Assembly (NCBI RefSeq): GCF_001500045.1
Contig: NZ_LQIX01000001.1
Coordinates: 186,001 to 250,000 of the forward strand
DNA from: Mycobacterium sp. GA-1199
GTDB lineage: Bacteria > Actinomycetota > Actinomycetes > Mycobacteriales > Mycobacteriaceae
Reading direction: 5' to 3'
DNA: 64,000 nt
Part shown: positions 38,162 through 47,408 of the stretch, one piece after another
Layout: each line of letters starts with the position of its first letter
Position numbering within the stretch: position 1 is the first letter of the stretch
Made by a program: the position numbers and the translations under genes
Notes under the pieces: model-generated
Told to the model about the DNA's origin: nothing
Databases searched by the model: none
What the model saw: the letters and a program-made list of their open reading frames with translations, nothing else

Positions 38162-38424
38162 TTCAACTCCTGACGCTATTGATTAGTGGATATAACGAGA
38201 TCGGTTTCACGGTATGTTCCCGGCCTGAGAGGTCGCTGTGAGGCGGGACGATCAGCGGGATGCGGGCCAACGGGGCCCCAACTGTTACTCTCGTAGACTG
38301 TTTGACGGGTAACTCTGCAGGCTGCGCGCTTGACGGGGGTCCGCACACGACTTAACCAAGACGCTGGTCGAATCCAGCCCCATCCGCACGCCGCGATCAA
38401 CAGGCCGGCTGCGCAGGAGGAAGA

Positions 38425-39765
38425 GTGCTTTCGGCTTTCATCTCTTCACTCAGGACGGTCGACCTGAGGCGAAAGATCCTGTTCACCCTGGGCATCGTGA
38501 TCCTTTACCGGGTCGGCGCCGCCATCCCGTCTCCGGGAGTGAACTACCCGAACGTGCAGGAGTGCATCGCGGAGGTCACCGGGGGTGAGTCCGGCCAGAT
38601 CTACTCGCTGATCAACCTGTTCTCCGGCGGCGCTTTGCTGCAGTTGTCGGTGTTCGCCGTCGGTGTGATGCCCTACATCACCGCGAGCATCATCGTGCAG
38701 TTGCTGACCGTGGTGATCCCGCGGTTCGAGCAGCTGCGTAAAGAAGGCCAGTCCGGCCAGGCCAAGATGACGCAGTACACCCGCTATCTGGCGATCGCGC
38801 TGGCCATCCTGCAGAGCACCAGCATCGTGGCGCTGGCGGCCAACGGGGGCCTGCTTCAAGGCTGCTCGCTGGACATCATCCAGGGCCAGAGCGAGGGGTT
38901 GAACATCTTCACCCTCGTCGTCATGGTGCTCGTGATGACCGCCGGCGCGGCGCTGGTGATGTGGATGGGTGAGCTGGTCACCGAGCGCGGCATCGGCAAC
39001 GGCATGTCGCTGATCATCTTCGCGAGCATCGCCTCGGCGATTCCCGGTGAGGGTCAGACCATCCTCGAGAGCCGCGGCGGCCTGGTGTTCGCACTGGTCT
39101 GCGCCGGTGCGCTGGCGATCATCGTCGGCGTGGTGTTCGTCGAGCAGGGCCAGCGCCGGATCCCGGTCCAGTACGCCAAGCGAATGGTCGGCCGCAAGAT
39201 GTACGGCGGCACGTCGACGTACCTGCCGTTGAAGGTGAACCAGGCGGGCGTCATCCCGGTGATCTTCGCCTCGTCGCTGATCTACATCCCGCAGCTCATC
39301 ACGCAGCTCATCCAGAGCGGCAGTTCCAACCCGAACAGCACCAACTGGTGGAACACGTTCGTCGCGAACTACCTCACAGATCCCAGCAGCCTGGCCTATA
39401 TCGCGGTCTACTTCGCGTTGATCGTGTTCTTCACCTACTTCTACGTCTCCATCACGTTCAATCCGGATGAGCGGGCCGACGAGATGAAGAAGTTCGGCGG
39501 CTTCATCCCCGGCATCCGGCCGGGTAAGCCGACCGCGGACTACCTGCGTTACGTGCTGAGCCGGATCACCCTTCCGGGTTCGATCTACCTGGGTCTGATC
39601 GCCGTGTTGCCGAACCTGTTCCTCTCCGTCGGGAGCAGCGGGCCCGTGCAGAACCTGCCGTTCGGTGGTGTGGGCGTCCTGATCCTGGTCGGGGTTGGCT
39701 TGGATACCGTCAAACAGATCGAGAGCCAGCTGATGCAGCGCAATTACGAAGGGTTCCTGAAGTGA
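38425..39765 (+). CDS. secY: Protein translocase subunit SecY
   Basis: 446 aa integral membrane protein with ten hydrophobic segments; the channel of the Sec translocon. Seen: [33 protein letters not shown] (plug region and TM2) and GERGIGNG-like [18 protein letters not shown] start after GGAGGAAGA. The promoter is probably in the 263-bp gap upstream; a weak candidate is TTGACG (38330)-N17-TAACCA. Overlaps adk by 4 bp (GTGA). Confidence 0.97.
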   Translation: MLSAFISSLRTVDLRRKILFTLGIVILYRVGAAIPSPGVNYPNVQECIAEVTGGESGQIYSLINLFSGGALLQLSVFAVGVMPYITASIIVQLLTVVIPRFEQLRKEGQSGQAKMTQYTRYLAIALAILQSTSIVALAANGGLLQGCSLDIIQGQSEGLNIFTLVVMVLVMTAGAALVMWMGELVTERGIGNGMSLIIFASIASAIPGEGQTILESRGGLVFALVCAGALAIIVGVVFVEQGQRRIPVQYAKRMVGRKMYGGTSTYLPLKVNQAGVIPVIFASSLIYIPQLITQLIQSGSSNPNSTNWWNTFVANYLTDPSSLAYIAVYFALIVFFTYFYVSITFNPDERADEMKKFGGFIPGIRPGKPTADYLRYVLSRITLPGSIYLGLIAVLPNLFLSVGSSGPVQNLPFGGVGVLILVGVGLDTVKQIESQLMQRNYEGFLK

Positions 39766-40310
39766 GAGTCGTTCTGCTCGGACCGCCCGGCGCCGGCAAG
39801 GGGACACAGGCCCAGAAGCTCTCCGAGAAGCTCGGCATTCCGCAGATCTCGACGGGCGACCTGTTCCGCAAGAACATCGGCGACGGCACGCCGTTGGGGC
39901 TGGAAGCCAAGAGGTATCTCGACGCGGGCGACCTGGTGCCCTCCGAGCTGACGAACAAGCTGGTCGAGGACCGCATCGAACAGCCGGACGCGGTCGACGG
40001 GTTCATTCTCGACGGCTACCCCCGCTCCGTGGAGCAGGCCAAGGCCCTGGACGACATGCTCAAGCGCCACGACACCAAGCTCGACGCGGTGCTGGAGTTC
40101 AAGGTCTCCGAGGACGAGCTGTTCAAACGCCTCAAGTCCCGCGGCCGCGAAGACGACACCGAAGACGTGATCCGCAACCGCATGCAGGTCTATCGCGACG
40201 AGACCTACCCGCTGCTCGAGTACTACAGCAGCAACAACCTGCAGCAGGTCGACGCGGTCGGCGCCCTCGACGAGGTTTTCGCGCGCGCTCTGCAGGCCCT
40301 CGGTAAGTAG
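39762..40310 (+). CDS. adk: Adenylate kinase
   Basis: 182 aa, short form without the extended LID domain. Converts ATP + AMP to 2 ADP. Seen: P-loop [12 protein letters not shown] near residue 7, STGDLFR near residue 30, [10 protein letters not shown] near residue 84 and [16 protein letters not shown] (short LID) near residue 126. GTG start overlaps the secY stop. Confidence 0.97.
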   Translation: MRVVLLGPPGAGKGTQAQKLSEKLGIPQISTGDLFRKNIGDGTPLGLEAKRYLDAGDLVPSELTNKLVEDRIEQPDAVDGFILDGYPRSVEQAKALDDMLKRHDTKLDAVLEFKVSEDELFKRLKSRGREDDTEDVIRNRMQVYRDETYPLLEYYSSNNLQQVDAVGALDEVFARALQALGK

Positions 40311-40315
40311 CGGAT

Positions 40316-41110
40316 ATGGGCCTGATGGGCCTGCGCGGACGCAAGGTCGTCCCGCAGCGCACCCCCGGTGAACTCGACGCGATGGCCGTCGCGGGAGCCC
40401 TGGTGGCGTCTGCCCTCGCCGCGGTCCGTCAGGCCGCCGCCCCCGGAGTGTCCACATCGGCACTCGACGAGGTCGCCGAATCGGTGATTCGCGACGGCGG
40501 AGGCGTGCCGTCCTTCCTCGGCTATCACGGCTACCCGGCGAGCATCTGCGCTTCGGTCAATGACCGTGTCGTGCACGGCATTCCGTCTGCAGAAGAGATC
40601 TTGGCGCCCGGGGACCTGGTGTCCATCGACTGTGGGGCGATCGTCGACGGCTGGCACGGCGACTCGGCGATCACGTTCGGTGTCGGGACGCTGATCCCGA
40701 TCGACGAGGCGTTGTCGCAGGCCACCAAGGAGGCCATGGAGGCCGGCGCTTCGGCGATGGTGGCCGGAAACCGGCTCACCGATGTCTCTCACGCCATCGA
40801 GACCGCGACGCGCGCCGCCGAGAAGCGGTACGGCCGTAAATTCGGCATCGTCGACGGCTACGGCGGTCACGGCATCGGTCGGCAGATGCACATGGACCCG
40901 TTCCTGCCCAACGAGGGCGCTCCCGGCCGCGGTCCCCATCTGGCGGTCGGGTCGGTGTTGGCCATCGAGCCGATGCTGACGTTGGGCACCACCAAGACGG
41001 TGGTTCTCGAGGACGAGTGGACCGTCGTCACCGCCGACGGCTCACGGGCGGCCCACTGGGAGCACACCGTGGCCGTCACCGAGGACGGGCCACGTATCCT
41101 CACTCAGTAA
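40316..41110 (+). CDS. map: Methionine aminopeptidase, type I
   Basis: 264 aa. Removes the initiator Met. Seen: the metal ligands in [20 protein letters not shown] (two Asp), [15 protein letters not shown] (His), AIEPMLTLG (Glu) and [10 protein letters not shown] (Glu). ATG 40316 starts 5 bp after adk; ATG 40325 is a possible alternative. As I recall, M. tuberculosis has two map genes; this is the one in the secY operon. Confidence 0.96.
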   Translation: MGLMGLRGRKVVPQRTPGELDAMAVAGALVASALAAVRQAAAPGVSTSALDEVAESVIRDGGGVPSFLGYHGYPASICASVNDRVVHGIPSAEEILAPGDLVSIDCGAIVDGWHGDSAITFGVGTLIPIDEALSQATKEAMEAGASAMVAGNRLTDVSHAIETATRAAEKRYGRKFGIVDGYGGHGIGRQMHMDPFLPNEGAPGRGPHLAVGSVLAIEPMLTLGTTKTVVLEDEWTVVTADGSRAAHWEHTVAVTEDGPRILTQ

Positions 41111-41125
41111 GCCGCCTGCCGAGTC

Positions 41126-42616
41126 TCAGCCCTCACCCATGCCCTGGACCGGCTGGCTCACGGCGTCGGCCCGCACGGCCTTCTCGATGCGGGCCCCGAG
41201 GTCGTCGTCGACATTGCGCCAGTAGTCCAGCGACCGGTCGAGCACCTCGCCGGTGACCCCCTCGAGGCTGCCCGCGATGGTTTCGACCGCCGCGGTGCGT
41301 TGCGCGTCGTTCCACACCTTGCGCACCATCGTCCCGGCCTGCCCGAAGTCGTCGTCCTCGGCGTGCAGTGAGTAGGCCGAGCGGACCAGTTCGGCGTCTG
41401 CCTCCCAGCCGTCCTCGGCCGGGCCGGTGGTGTCCGACCACGGCCGGCCGCCGCTGTTGGGCGCGTACACCGGTGCCGCGCCCGAGTGGTGGTAGGCCAT
41501 CTGGCCGTCGAACATGTAGGAGTTCATCGGAACGCCGTCGCGCGGCTGGTTCACCGGCAGCTGGTGGAAGTTGGTGCCGATGCGGTTGCGCTGTGCGTCG
41601 CTGTAGGCGAACGCGCGACCGAGCAGCATCTTGTCCGGTGACAGCCCGATACCCGGCACGGTGTTGCCGGGGGAGAACGCCGCCTGTTCGATCTGGGCGA
41701 AGAAGTTCTCCGGGTTGCGGTTGAGCGTGTAGGTGCCGACCGGAATGAGCGGGTAGTCCGCGTGCGGCCACACCTTGGTCAGGTCGAAGGGGTTGAACCG
41801 GTAGTCGGCCGCCTCGGCGTAGGGCATCACCTGCACCGAGAGCCGCCAGCTCGGGTGCTCGCCGCGGTTGATCGCATCGAAGAGGTCCCGGCGGTGAAAG
41901 TCGCTGTCCTCACCGGCCAGCGCGGCGGCCTCGGCGTTGGTGAGGAACTCCAGACCCTGGTCGGTGTGGAAGTGGTACTTCACCCAGAACTTCTCGCCGG
42001 CGGCGTTGACCCACATGTAGGTGTGCGAGCCGTAGCCGTTCATGTGGCGCCAGGTCCGCGGCAGGCCGCGCTCACCCATCAAGTAGGTCACCTGGTGGGC
42101 GGACTCGGGGTTCAAACTCCAGAAATCCCACTGCATCTGCGACGACCGCAGACCAGAGTCCGGCAGCCGCTTCTGGCTACGGATGAAGTGGGGGAACTTC
42201 ATCGGGTCGCGCACGAAGAAGATCGGTGTGTTGTTGCCGACCAGGTCGTAGTTGCCTTCAGAGGTGTAGAACTTCAGCGAGTAGCCGCGTACGTCGCGCC
42301 ATGTGTCCGGGCTGCCCTGCTCGCCGGCCACGGTCGAAAACCGGATCAGCAGATCGGTTTTCGCGCCCTTCTGGAACAGCGCGGCCTTCGTGAACTGCGA
42401 GACGTCCTCGGTGGCCGTGAAAACGCCGAAGGCGCCCGACCCCTTGGCGTGCGGGCTGCGTTCGGGCACCCGTTCGCGGTTGAAATGCGCCATCTGCTCC
42501 AGGAAATGCACGTCGTGCAGGACGAGTGGTCCGTTGGAGCCGACGCTGAGCGTGTTGCGGTCACTGGCGGCCGGTGCGCCGGTACCGGTCGTAGAGCCGA
42601 ATTTCGAAGCGGTCAT
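41126..42616 (-). CDS. katA: Monofunctional heme catalase
   Basis: 496 aa, small-subunit clade. Destroys H2O2. Seen: [20 protein letters not shown] with the catalytic His near residue 55, [17 protein letters not shown] near residue 132 with the preceding GNNTPIFF (Asn), and the heme-ligand Tyr region [20 protein letters not shown] near residue 341. ATG 42616 was chosen because GGAG lies 7 bases upstream; the in-frame ATG 42628 has none. It follows a fur-family gene by 12 bp in the same direction, an oxidative-stress pair. Confidence 0.95.
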   Translation of the reverse strand: MTASKFGSTTGTGAPAASDRNTLSVGSNGPLVLHDVHFLEQMAHFNRERVPERSPHAKGSGAFGVFTATEDVSQFTKAALFQKGAKTDLLIRFSTVAGEQGSPDTWRDVRGYSLKFYTSEGNYDLVGNNTPIFFVRDPMKFPHFIRSQKRLPDSGLRSSQMQWDFWSLNPESAHQVTYLMGERGLPRTWRHMNGYGSHTYMWVNAAGEKFWVKYHFHTDQGLEFLTNAEAAALAGEDSDFHRRDLFDAINRGEHPSWRLSVQVMPYAEAADYRFNPFDLTKVWPHADYPLIPVGTYTLNRNPENFFAQIEQAAFSPGNTVPGIGLSPDKMLLGRAFAYSDAQRNRIGTNFHQLPVNQPRDGVPMNSYMFDGQMAYHHSGAAPVYAPNSGGRPWSDTTGPAEDGWEADAELVRSAYSLHAEDDDFGQAGTMVRKVWNDAQRTAAVETIAGSLEGVTGEVLDRSLDYWRNVDDDLGARIEKAVRADAVSQPVQGMGEG

Positions 42617-42628
42617 GGGAATCTCCAT

Positions 42629-43060
42629 TCAGGTGGGTTGTGTGCTGCCGTTGCAGTCGGGGCACAGGCCCCAGAAAGTCACTTCGGCCTCGTCGATCAC
42701 GTAGCCGGTGGCGCCGTCGGCATGTAGGCACGGGGCTCGCCCAGTGGCGCAGTCGATGTCGTCGATGGCGCCGCAGGATCGACAGACGACGTGGTGATGG
42801 TTGTCGCCGGTCTGCAGTTCGAAGCGGGCGCGTGAGCCGGCCGGCTCGACGCGGCGTAACAGGCCCGCGCCGGTAAGGGCGTAGAGCACGTCGTAAACCG
42901 CTTGTGTCGACAGGGATCCGATGCGCCGGCGTGCGCCGGCGGCGATCTCTTCGACGTCGGCGTGCGGATGCTTCTGCACCTCGGTGAGCACCGCGAGTCG
43001 CGGTTTGGTGACACGCAGCCCGGCGGCCCGCAGCTCCTCGTGCCAGCGAGTCACGGACAT
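42629..43060 (-). CDS. Fur-family regulator, FurA-like, of the catalase
   Basis: 143 aa metal- or peroxide-sensing repressor. Seen: N-terminal HTH with LRVTKPRLAVLTEVQKHPH, the DNA-binding AVYDVLYALTGAGLLRRVE, regulatory-metal HHHVVCRSCGAIDDIDC and a second CxxC (CPDC) at the end for structural zinc. ATG 43060 follows GGAGGGC. Cotranscribed with katA downstream, like furA-katG elsewhere. A 21-bp palindrome sits just upstream of the start, so autorepression is expected. Confidence 0.92.
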   Translation of the reverse strand: MSVTRWHEELRAAGLRVTKPRLAVLTEVQKHPHADVEEIAAGARRRIGSLSTQAVYDVLYALTGAGLLRRVEPAGSRARFELQTGDNHHHVVCRSCGAIDDIDCATGRAPCLHADGATGYVIDEAEVTFWGLCPDCNGSTQPT

Positions 43061-43072
43061 GCCGCCCTCCGA

Positions 43073-43093
43073 ATTCTTGAACCAGTCAAGAAT
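43073..43093 (-). promoter_or_regulatory. Palindromic Fur/FurA box before fur-katA
   Basis: ATTCTTGA-ACCAG-TCAAGAAT: perfect 8-bp arms, AT-rich, 13 bp before the fur-family start codon. Fits an autoregulatory Fur/PerR-type box. Which metal or oxidant is sensed cannot be told. Confidence 0.6.
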
Positions 43094-43111
43094 CCAGTGT
43101 GCCTCAAACAT

Positions 43112-43140
43112 TTGCATTATGCAAGGCTTGCGAAACGCAA
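43112..43140. promoter_or_regulatory. Two TTGC-N5-GCAA operators before the MarR gene
   Basis: TTGC-ATTAT-GCAA (43112-43124) and TTGC-GAAAC-GCAA (43128-43140), 16 bp apart start to start, in the gap between the divergent fur-type and marR genes. TTGC-N5-GCAA is the typical shape of MarR/OhrR sites, so the marR product is the likely binder. Confidence 0.55.
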
Positions 43141-43156
43141 TACCTGGAGGTCGGCT

Positions 43157-43678
43157 GTGCTGATCGAGCGCGGCTGCGTGCGATACTTCCGGCATGCACG
43201 CGCGCGGAATACCGATGTGACCAAGACACCGAAAGAAGAGTTGACGGCGTTCGAGGCCGCGGCCCGGGACCTGGTGGGTCTGGCGCTGCGCAGTGTCGAA
43301 GAGGTCGACGTCTCGCTGCCACAGTTCCGGTTGCTGGCGGTGTTGCAGCAGCATGGCCGGTCGACGTCGACGGAATGCGCCAAGGCGCTCGGCGTGGTCG
43401 GGTCCACGGTGACACGATTGGCCGACCGGCTACATGCGTCGGGTCACCTGGTGCGCGGCTCGGATCCGTCCAACCGTAGCGTCGTCACGCTGGAACTGAC
43501 CGCCCAGGGGCGCAAACTGGTGCGACAGGTGACTGCTCGTCGTCGCCGCGAACTCGCCCGGGTGCTGGACCACATCGATCCGGCCGAGCGTGCGGCGTGT
43601 GCGGCAGTGCTGCGCACCCTGCATGAGCGGTTCGCCGACGGCCAAGCCGGCGCCCGGCGCAACTCCGTCCCGTTGTGA
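43157..43678 (+). CDS. MarR family transcriptional regulator
   Basis: 173 aa. Winged helix: LPQFRLLAVLQQHGRSTSTE near residue 55, GVVGSTVTRLADRLHASGHL (recognition helix) and RGSDPSNRSVVTLELTAQG (wing). The start at GTG 43157 has TGGAGGT at ideal spacing; GTG 43217 gives a shorter form. Two TTGC-N5-GCAA palindromes stand just upstream. Divergent from the fur-katA pair, which it might also control. Confidence 0.85.
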   Translation: MLIERGCVRYFRHARARNTDVTKTPKEELTAFEAAARDLVGLALRSVEEVDVSLPQFRLLAVLQQHGRSTSTECAKALGVVGSTVTRLADRLHASGHLVRGSDPSNRSVVTLELTAQGRKLVRQVTARRRRELARVLDHIDPAERAACAAVLRTLHERFADGQAGARRNSVPL

Positions 43679-43695
43679 GGGCGCAGCGCCGATAC

Positions 43696-43723
43696 TGAAC
43701 CGGATGACCGCCAACCTCGTGTC
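43696..43723 (+). promoter_or_regulatory. SigL-type promoter of sigL-rslA
   Basis: TGAACC (43696-43701), 16-base spacer, CGTGTC (43718-43723), matching the SigL consensus TGAACC-N16/17-CGTGTC recalled for M. tuberculosis. It lies 17 bp before the sigL start, so sigL is autoregulated. Confidence 0.8.
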
Positions 43724-43740
43724 TACAGCGGAGGTTGATA

Positions 43741-44256
43741 TTGGACGACCCGGAAGCGACCGTCATGCGGGTGCTCTATGCCGAGCACGCCGCCGCAATC
43801 TGGCGCTATGCGGTCCGGCTGACCGGCGATACGGCCCGGGCGGAGGATGTGGTGCAGGAGACGCTACTGCGGGCGTGGCGACACCCCGAGGTGACTGCCG
43901 ACGCCTCGAGGTCAGCGCGGGCATGGCTGTTCACCGTCGCCCGCAACCTGATCATCGACGAGACGCGCAGTGCACGCTTTCGCAGCGAATCCGGCACCGC
44001 CGACATGGAGACGACCGCGGACCGGGCCGGGCCCGACGAGGTGGAGGCTGCGTTGAACCGAATGATGCTCGGCGAAGCCATCGGTGAGCTGTCCGAGGAC
44101 CACCGCGCGGTCATCCGTCGCGCGTATTACCAGGGCTGGACCACGGCGCAGATCGCCGCCGACCTCCACATCGCCGAAGGCACCGTGAAGTCACGGCTGC
44201 ACTACGGGGTACGTGCGCTCAAGCTCAGGCTGGAGGAGATGGGGGTGACGCGGTGA
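43741..44256 (+). CDS. sigL: ECF sigma factor SigL
   Basis: 171 aa with only regions sigma-2 and sigma-4. Seen: LYAEHAAAIWRYAVRLTGD, AEDVVQETLLRAWRHPEV (region 2) and GWTTAQIAADLHIAEGTVKS plus RLHYGVRAL (region 4). Strongly like M. tuberculosis SigL, and in the same place after map. TTG 43741 was chosen because GGAGG lies 6 bases ahead; TTG 43735 would have no spacing. The anti-sigma gene overlaps by 4 bp. Confidence 0.93.
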   Translation: MDDPEATVMRVLYAEHAAAIWRYAVRLTGDTARAEDVVQETLLRAWRHPEVTADASRSARAWLFTVARNLIIDETRSARFRSESGTADMETTADRAGPDEVEAALNRMMLGEAIGELSEDHRAVIRRAYYQGWTTAQIAADLHIAEGTVKSRLHYGVRALKLRLEEMGVTR

Positions 44257-44978
44257 CGGCATTCGAACCAGTCCTCGGCCGCGTGGACGACGACCGGTAC
44301 GCGACGTGGGACGCCGCCTACGTCCTGGGTTCGCTACCGGAACAGGAGCGCCGCGAGTTCGAGGCACATCTTGCAACGTGTGAGCGCTGCACGGCCGCTG
44401 TTGCCGAACTGCGCGACATTCCCCCCCTGCTGAGCGGGGTGGAAGCCGCCGAGTTCGACGGCCTGACGCCGGCGCAGGCCGAGCCTCCGCCGGAGCTGCT
44501 GGGCGGGCTGTTGGACACGGTGCGTGCACGACGCAGGCGGTCGCGGTGGATGGCCTCGGCCGCGATCGGTGTGGCCGCCGCGCTGTTGGCGATCGGCATC
44601 GTGGTCGCGGTCCGACCGGAGACGTTCGGGTTGCAGACCGGCGCACCGCCTCAGGCGACGGGACAGCAACTGGAGATGACGAAGGTTTCGGAGACGCCGA
44701 TCAACGCGACCATCTCGATGACGGGATACGGCTGGGGCACCCGAATCGACATGGCGTGCACCTACGGCGACTGGGGCCGACGCGATGCGCCGCCGCAGAA
44801 CCTGGGGATGGTCGTCGTGGGACATGACGGCAGCCGCAACCAGGTGGCGACATGGCTGGGGGTGTCGGGCGCCACCGCACTGCCGAGCGCCACCACGCCG
44901 ATGCAGATGAACGAAATCGCTGCCGTGCAACTGGTTTCACCCGACTCCGGTGAAGTGCTTCTCGAACGTTCGCTGTGA
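44253..44978 (+). CDS. rslA: Anti-sigma-L factor RslA
   Basis: 241 aa membrane protein with a zinc-associated anti-sigma (ZAS) domain at the N-terminus: HLATCERC (HxxxCxxC) near residues 43-50. One membrane segment near residues 100-120 (SAAIGVAAALLAIGIVVAV) is followed by an extracytoplasmic domain. It holds SigL at the membrane until oxidation of the ZAS cysteines or proteolysis. GTG start in the sigL stop (GTGA). Confidence 0.92.
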   Translation: MTAFEPVLGRVDDDRYATWDAAYVLGSLPEQERREFEAHLATCERCTAAVAELRDIPPLLSGVEAAEFDGLTPAQAEPPPELLGGLLDTVRARRRRSRWMASAAIGVAAALLAIGIVVAVRPETFGLQTGAPPQATGQQLEMTKVSETPINATISMTGYGWGTRIDMACTYGDWGRRDAPPQNLGMVVVGHDGSRNQVATWLGVSGATALPSATTPMQMNEIAAVQLVSPDSGEVLLERSL

Positions 44979-44992
44979 ATGTGCTGAGTCGA

Positions 44993-45020
44993 TGAACCTC
45001 ACGTGCCCGGGCGCCGTGTC
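44993..45020 (+). promoter_or_regulatory. SigL-type promoter of the ThDP/KAS III/aminotransferase operon
   Basis: TGAACC (44993-44998), 16-base spacer, CGTGTC (45015-45020). Both boxes and the spacing are identical to those in front of sigL. It lies 28 bp before the first gene of the operon. Confidence 0.8.
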
Positions 45021-45048
45021 ACTCGTGAAGTCCGAAAGCAGGTGAGCA

Positions 45049-46755
45049 ATGGGCCATCGGGTCGTCGACCACATCGTCGAGTACCTTGCGGCGATCGGCG
45101 TGCGCTTCGTCTTCGGTGTCGACGGCGCCAACATCGAAGACCTCTACGACGCGGCGCACTTCCGTTCCGACATCGACACCGTGCTCGCCAAACACGAGTT
45201 CTCCGCGGCCACCATGGCCGACGGCTACAGCCGCGGCGGCTGCGGCCTCGGCGTGGTGGCGGCGACATCGGGGGGCGGCTGCTTGAACACCGTTCCCGCG
45301 CTGGGGGAGGCACTCGCCAGCCGCGTGCCGGTGCTGGCGCTGATCGGGCAGTCGCCGACCGCGCTCGACGGGCGGGGTGCGTTCCAGGACACCAGCGGCC
45401 GCAACGGGGCACTCGATGCGCACGCGCTGTTCTCGACGGTGTCGGTGCACTGTCGGCGGGTACTCGCGCCCGCGGACATCGTGACCGCACTTCCCACCGC
45501 GATCGAGGCCGCGCGGGCCCGGCGAGGGCCCTCGGTGCTGTTGCTGCCCAAGGACATTCAACAAGCTGAGCTGCCCGTCAACGGCGGTGTGGTGGTCGGC
45601 GAGCGCACCGGCGTGCAACCGCCTGCCCCGCAGGTGATCGCGCGGGCGCTTCGCCGGGTCGCGGGCCCCGTCACGATCATCGCGGGAGAACAGGTTGCCC
45701 GCGACGAGGCACGCGCCGAACTCGAGGCGCTGCGGGCGCTGCTGCGCGCCCGGGTGGCCACCGCGCCCGACGCCAAAGACGTGGCGGGCACACCGGGGAT
45801 GGGATCGTCGTCAGCGCTGGGCGTGACGGGAGTCATGGGTCATCCGACCATCGCCTCGGCCCTCGCCGACAGCGGCTTGTGCCTGCTGGTGGGAACCAGG
45901 ATGACGGTCACGGCGCGGGCCGGCCTCGAGGATGCCCTGGCTTCGGTGCCCGTGGTCTCGATCGGTTCCGCTCCACCGTATTTTGCGTGCACACACGCGC
46001 ACACCGACGATCTCCGGACCTCGCTGCGGGCGCTCACCGACGCGCTGTCGGGGGCGGGCCGGCCTGCGCACGTGCGGGTTCCCGACGCGGTCACGCGTCA
46101 CGAGTTACAGCCGCCGCCCCATCACGGACCCGGCGTCCGCTATCGCGACGCGATGACCGCGCTCGACGCGACGTTGCCCGACGGAGTGGACATCGTGGTC
46201 GACGCGGGCAACATCGGGGCGGCGGCGATTCATCACCTGCCGGCGCGGCGCGACGGCCGCTTCGTCGTCGCGCTCGGCATGGGGGGCATGGGCTACAGCT
46301 TCGGTGCCGGAATCGGAATGGCCTTCGGCCGGGGCAGACGGACACTGGTGATAGCAGGCGATGGCAGCTTCCTGATGCACGGTATGGAGATTCACACCGC
46401 GCGGGAGTACGGGCTGCCGGTGACCTTCCTCCTGTTCGACAACCACGCGCATGCGATGTGTCTGACCCGCGAGCAGATGTTCTACGGCGATCGCTACAGC
46501 TACAACCGGTTCGGGCCGAGCCGGTTGGGGGCCGGGCTGAGCGCGATGTTCCCGGGACTGCCCACGGCCGACATCGAGGACATCGAGAAGCTGCCCGCCG
46601 CGCTCACTGACGCACTCGAGACCGACGGCCCCGCCGTCATCGGCATCGAGTGTTCTGCCGACGAGATACCCCCGTTCGCGGCGTTCCTCGACCGAACCAA
46701 CGCCAAACCGCCTGCCGTAGAGGAGATCCGGACCCATGTCCCTGCCCGCCCTTGA
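45049..46755 (+). CDS. ThDP-dependent enzyme, acetolactate synthase-like
   Basis: 568 aa, three-domain ThDP enzyme of the acetolactate synthase/benzaldehyde lyase superfamily. Seen: catalytic Glu in LAKHEFSAATMADGYSR near residue 49, GAFQDTSG near residue 108 and the ThDP-Mg motif AGDGSFLMHGMEIHTAREYG ending in DN near residue 465. It lacks the usual NN after GDG (Asp-Asn here). Such enzymes join or split alpha-keto acids and aldehydes; the substrate is unknown. Starts after AGGTGAG; overlaps the SRPBCC gene by 20 bp. First gene of a probable SigL operon. Confidence 0.88.
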   Translation: MGHRVVDHIVEYLAAIGVRFVFGVDGANIEDLYDAAHFRSDIDTVLAKHEFSAATMADGYSRGGCGLGVVAATSGGGCLNTVPALGEALASRVPVLALIGQSPTALDGRGAFQDTSGRNGALDAHALFSTVSVHCRRVLAPADIVTALPTAIEAARARRGPSVLLLPKDIQQAELPVNGGVVVGERTGVQPPAPQVIARALRRVAGPVTIIAGEQVARDEARAELEALRALLRARVATAPDAKDVAGTPGMGSSSALGVTGVMGHPTIASALADSGLCLLVGTRMTVTARAGLEDALASVPVVSIGSAPPYFACTHAHTDDLRTSLRALTDALSGAGRPAHVRVPDAVTRHELQPPPHHGPGVRYRDAMTALDATLPDGVDIVVDAGNIGAAAIHHLPARRDGRFVVALGMGGMGYSFGAGIGMAFGRGRRTLVIAGDGSFLMHGMEIHTAREYGLPVTFLLFDNHAHAMCLTREQMFYGDRYSYNRFGPSRLGAGLSAMFPGLPTADIEDIEKLPAALTDALETDGPAVIGIECSADEIPPFAAFLDRTNAKPPAVEEIRTHVPARP

Positions 46756-47401
46756 CGACATCACCGCCCATCGCGGCACTGTGGAGCCGCTGGACGGCCT
46801 CATTCGCATCGAGACGTCGCCTCGCGAGAAGGCCACACCGGTCATCATGGAGATGATGCGGTCGGTCTATCCGCACGACTACGTCTACGGCGAGTACTGC
46901 ACCGTCAACGACTACATCGACTGTCCGCCAGACGAATTGTTCGAATACCTGTCGGACACGCGGTGTCTGGAGGAATGGACATACAGCTTGCGCGGTTTCA
47001 CCCCCACCGAGGAACCAGGACTGTGGGTGGCCTATGACCGGCTGGGTTCGCAGACGCAGATCTTCACTCGCACGGTCGCCAACGAGGCAGCCATGACAGT
47101 GGATTACCACTGTGCGTGGGATCAGGGCAGGCACCTGTGGATGATCTACCTGATGCGTGTCGTCGATGCGCAGGTCGTGTTCGACAAGCCCGGTTCGGTG
47201 GTGTTGTGGACCAACTGTCATCACCCGTTCTACGACCGCAATCCGTATCCGGAGTCGGCCCCGCCCGAGCGACCCGTATGGGTGGGCGATTTCTGGGACA
47301 TGTTCGGTCCAGGCCATCTGCTCGAGTTGCGCAATCTCAAGGCGATCGCCGAGTACCGGCATCGCAACGGCCTTGCCGTGACGCCCGGTTGGATGAGGTG
47401 A
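46736..47401 (+). CDS. SRPBCC (polyketide cyclase/START-like) protein
   Basis: 221 aa. A central START-type fold is suggested by NDYIDCPPDELFEYLSDTRC followed by LEEWTYSLRGF. The N- and C-terminal ends are charged and helical, with a distinctive WVGDFWDMFGPGHLLELRNL. No catalytic residues can be assigned. SRPBCC proteins bind hydrophobic or aromatic ligands and often act as cyclases or dehydratases in biosynthetic operons. Overlaps the ThDP gene; the KAS III gene starts 7 bp after it. Confidence 0.65.
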   Translation: MSLPALDDITAHRGTVEPLDGLIRIETSPREKATPVIMEMMRSVYPHDYVYGEYCTVNDYIDCPPDELFEYLSDTRCLEEWTYSLRGFTPTEEPGLWVAYDRLGSQTQIFTRTVANEAAMTVDYHCAWDQGRHLWMIYLMRVVDAQVVFDKPGSVVLWTNCHHPFYDRNPYPESAPPERPVWVGDFWDMFGPGHLLELRNLKAIAEYRHRNGLAVTPGWMR

Positions 47402-47408
47402 GTTCGGT

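Noticed and set aside
38302..38337. Two TTGACGGG direct repeats before secY as a regulatory pair.
   Set aside because: The spacing (28 bp) and flanks do not match; one may simply be a -35 element. Not enough for a separate claim beyond a weak promoter note.
44700..45060. A tRNA or small RNA between rslA and the ThDP gene.
   Set aside because: The 70-bp gap is fully explained by the SigL-type promoter and the ribosome-binding site.
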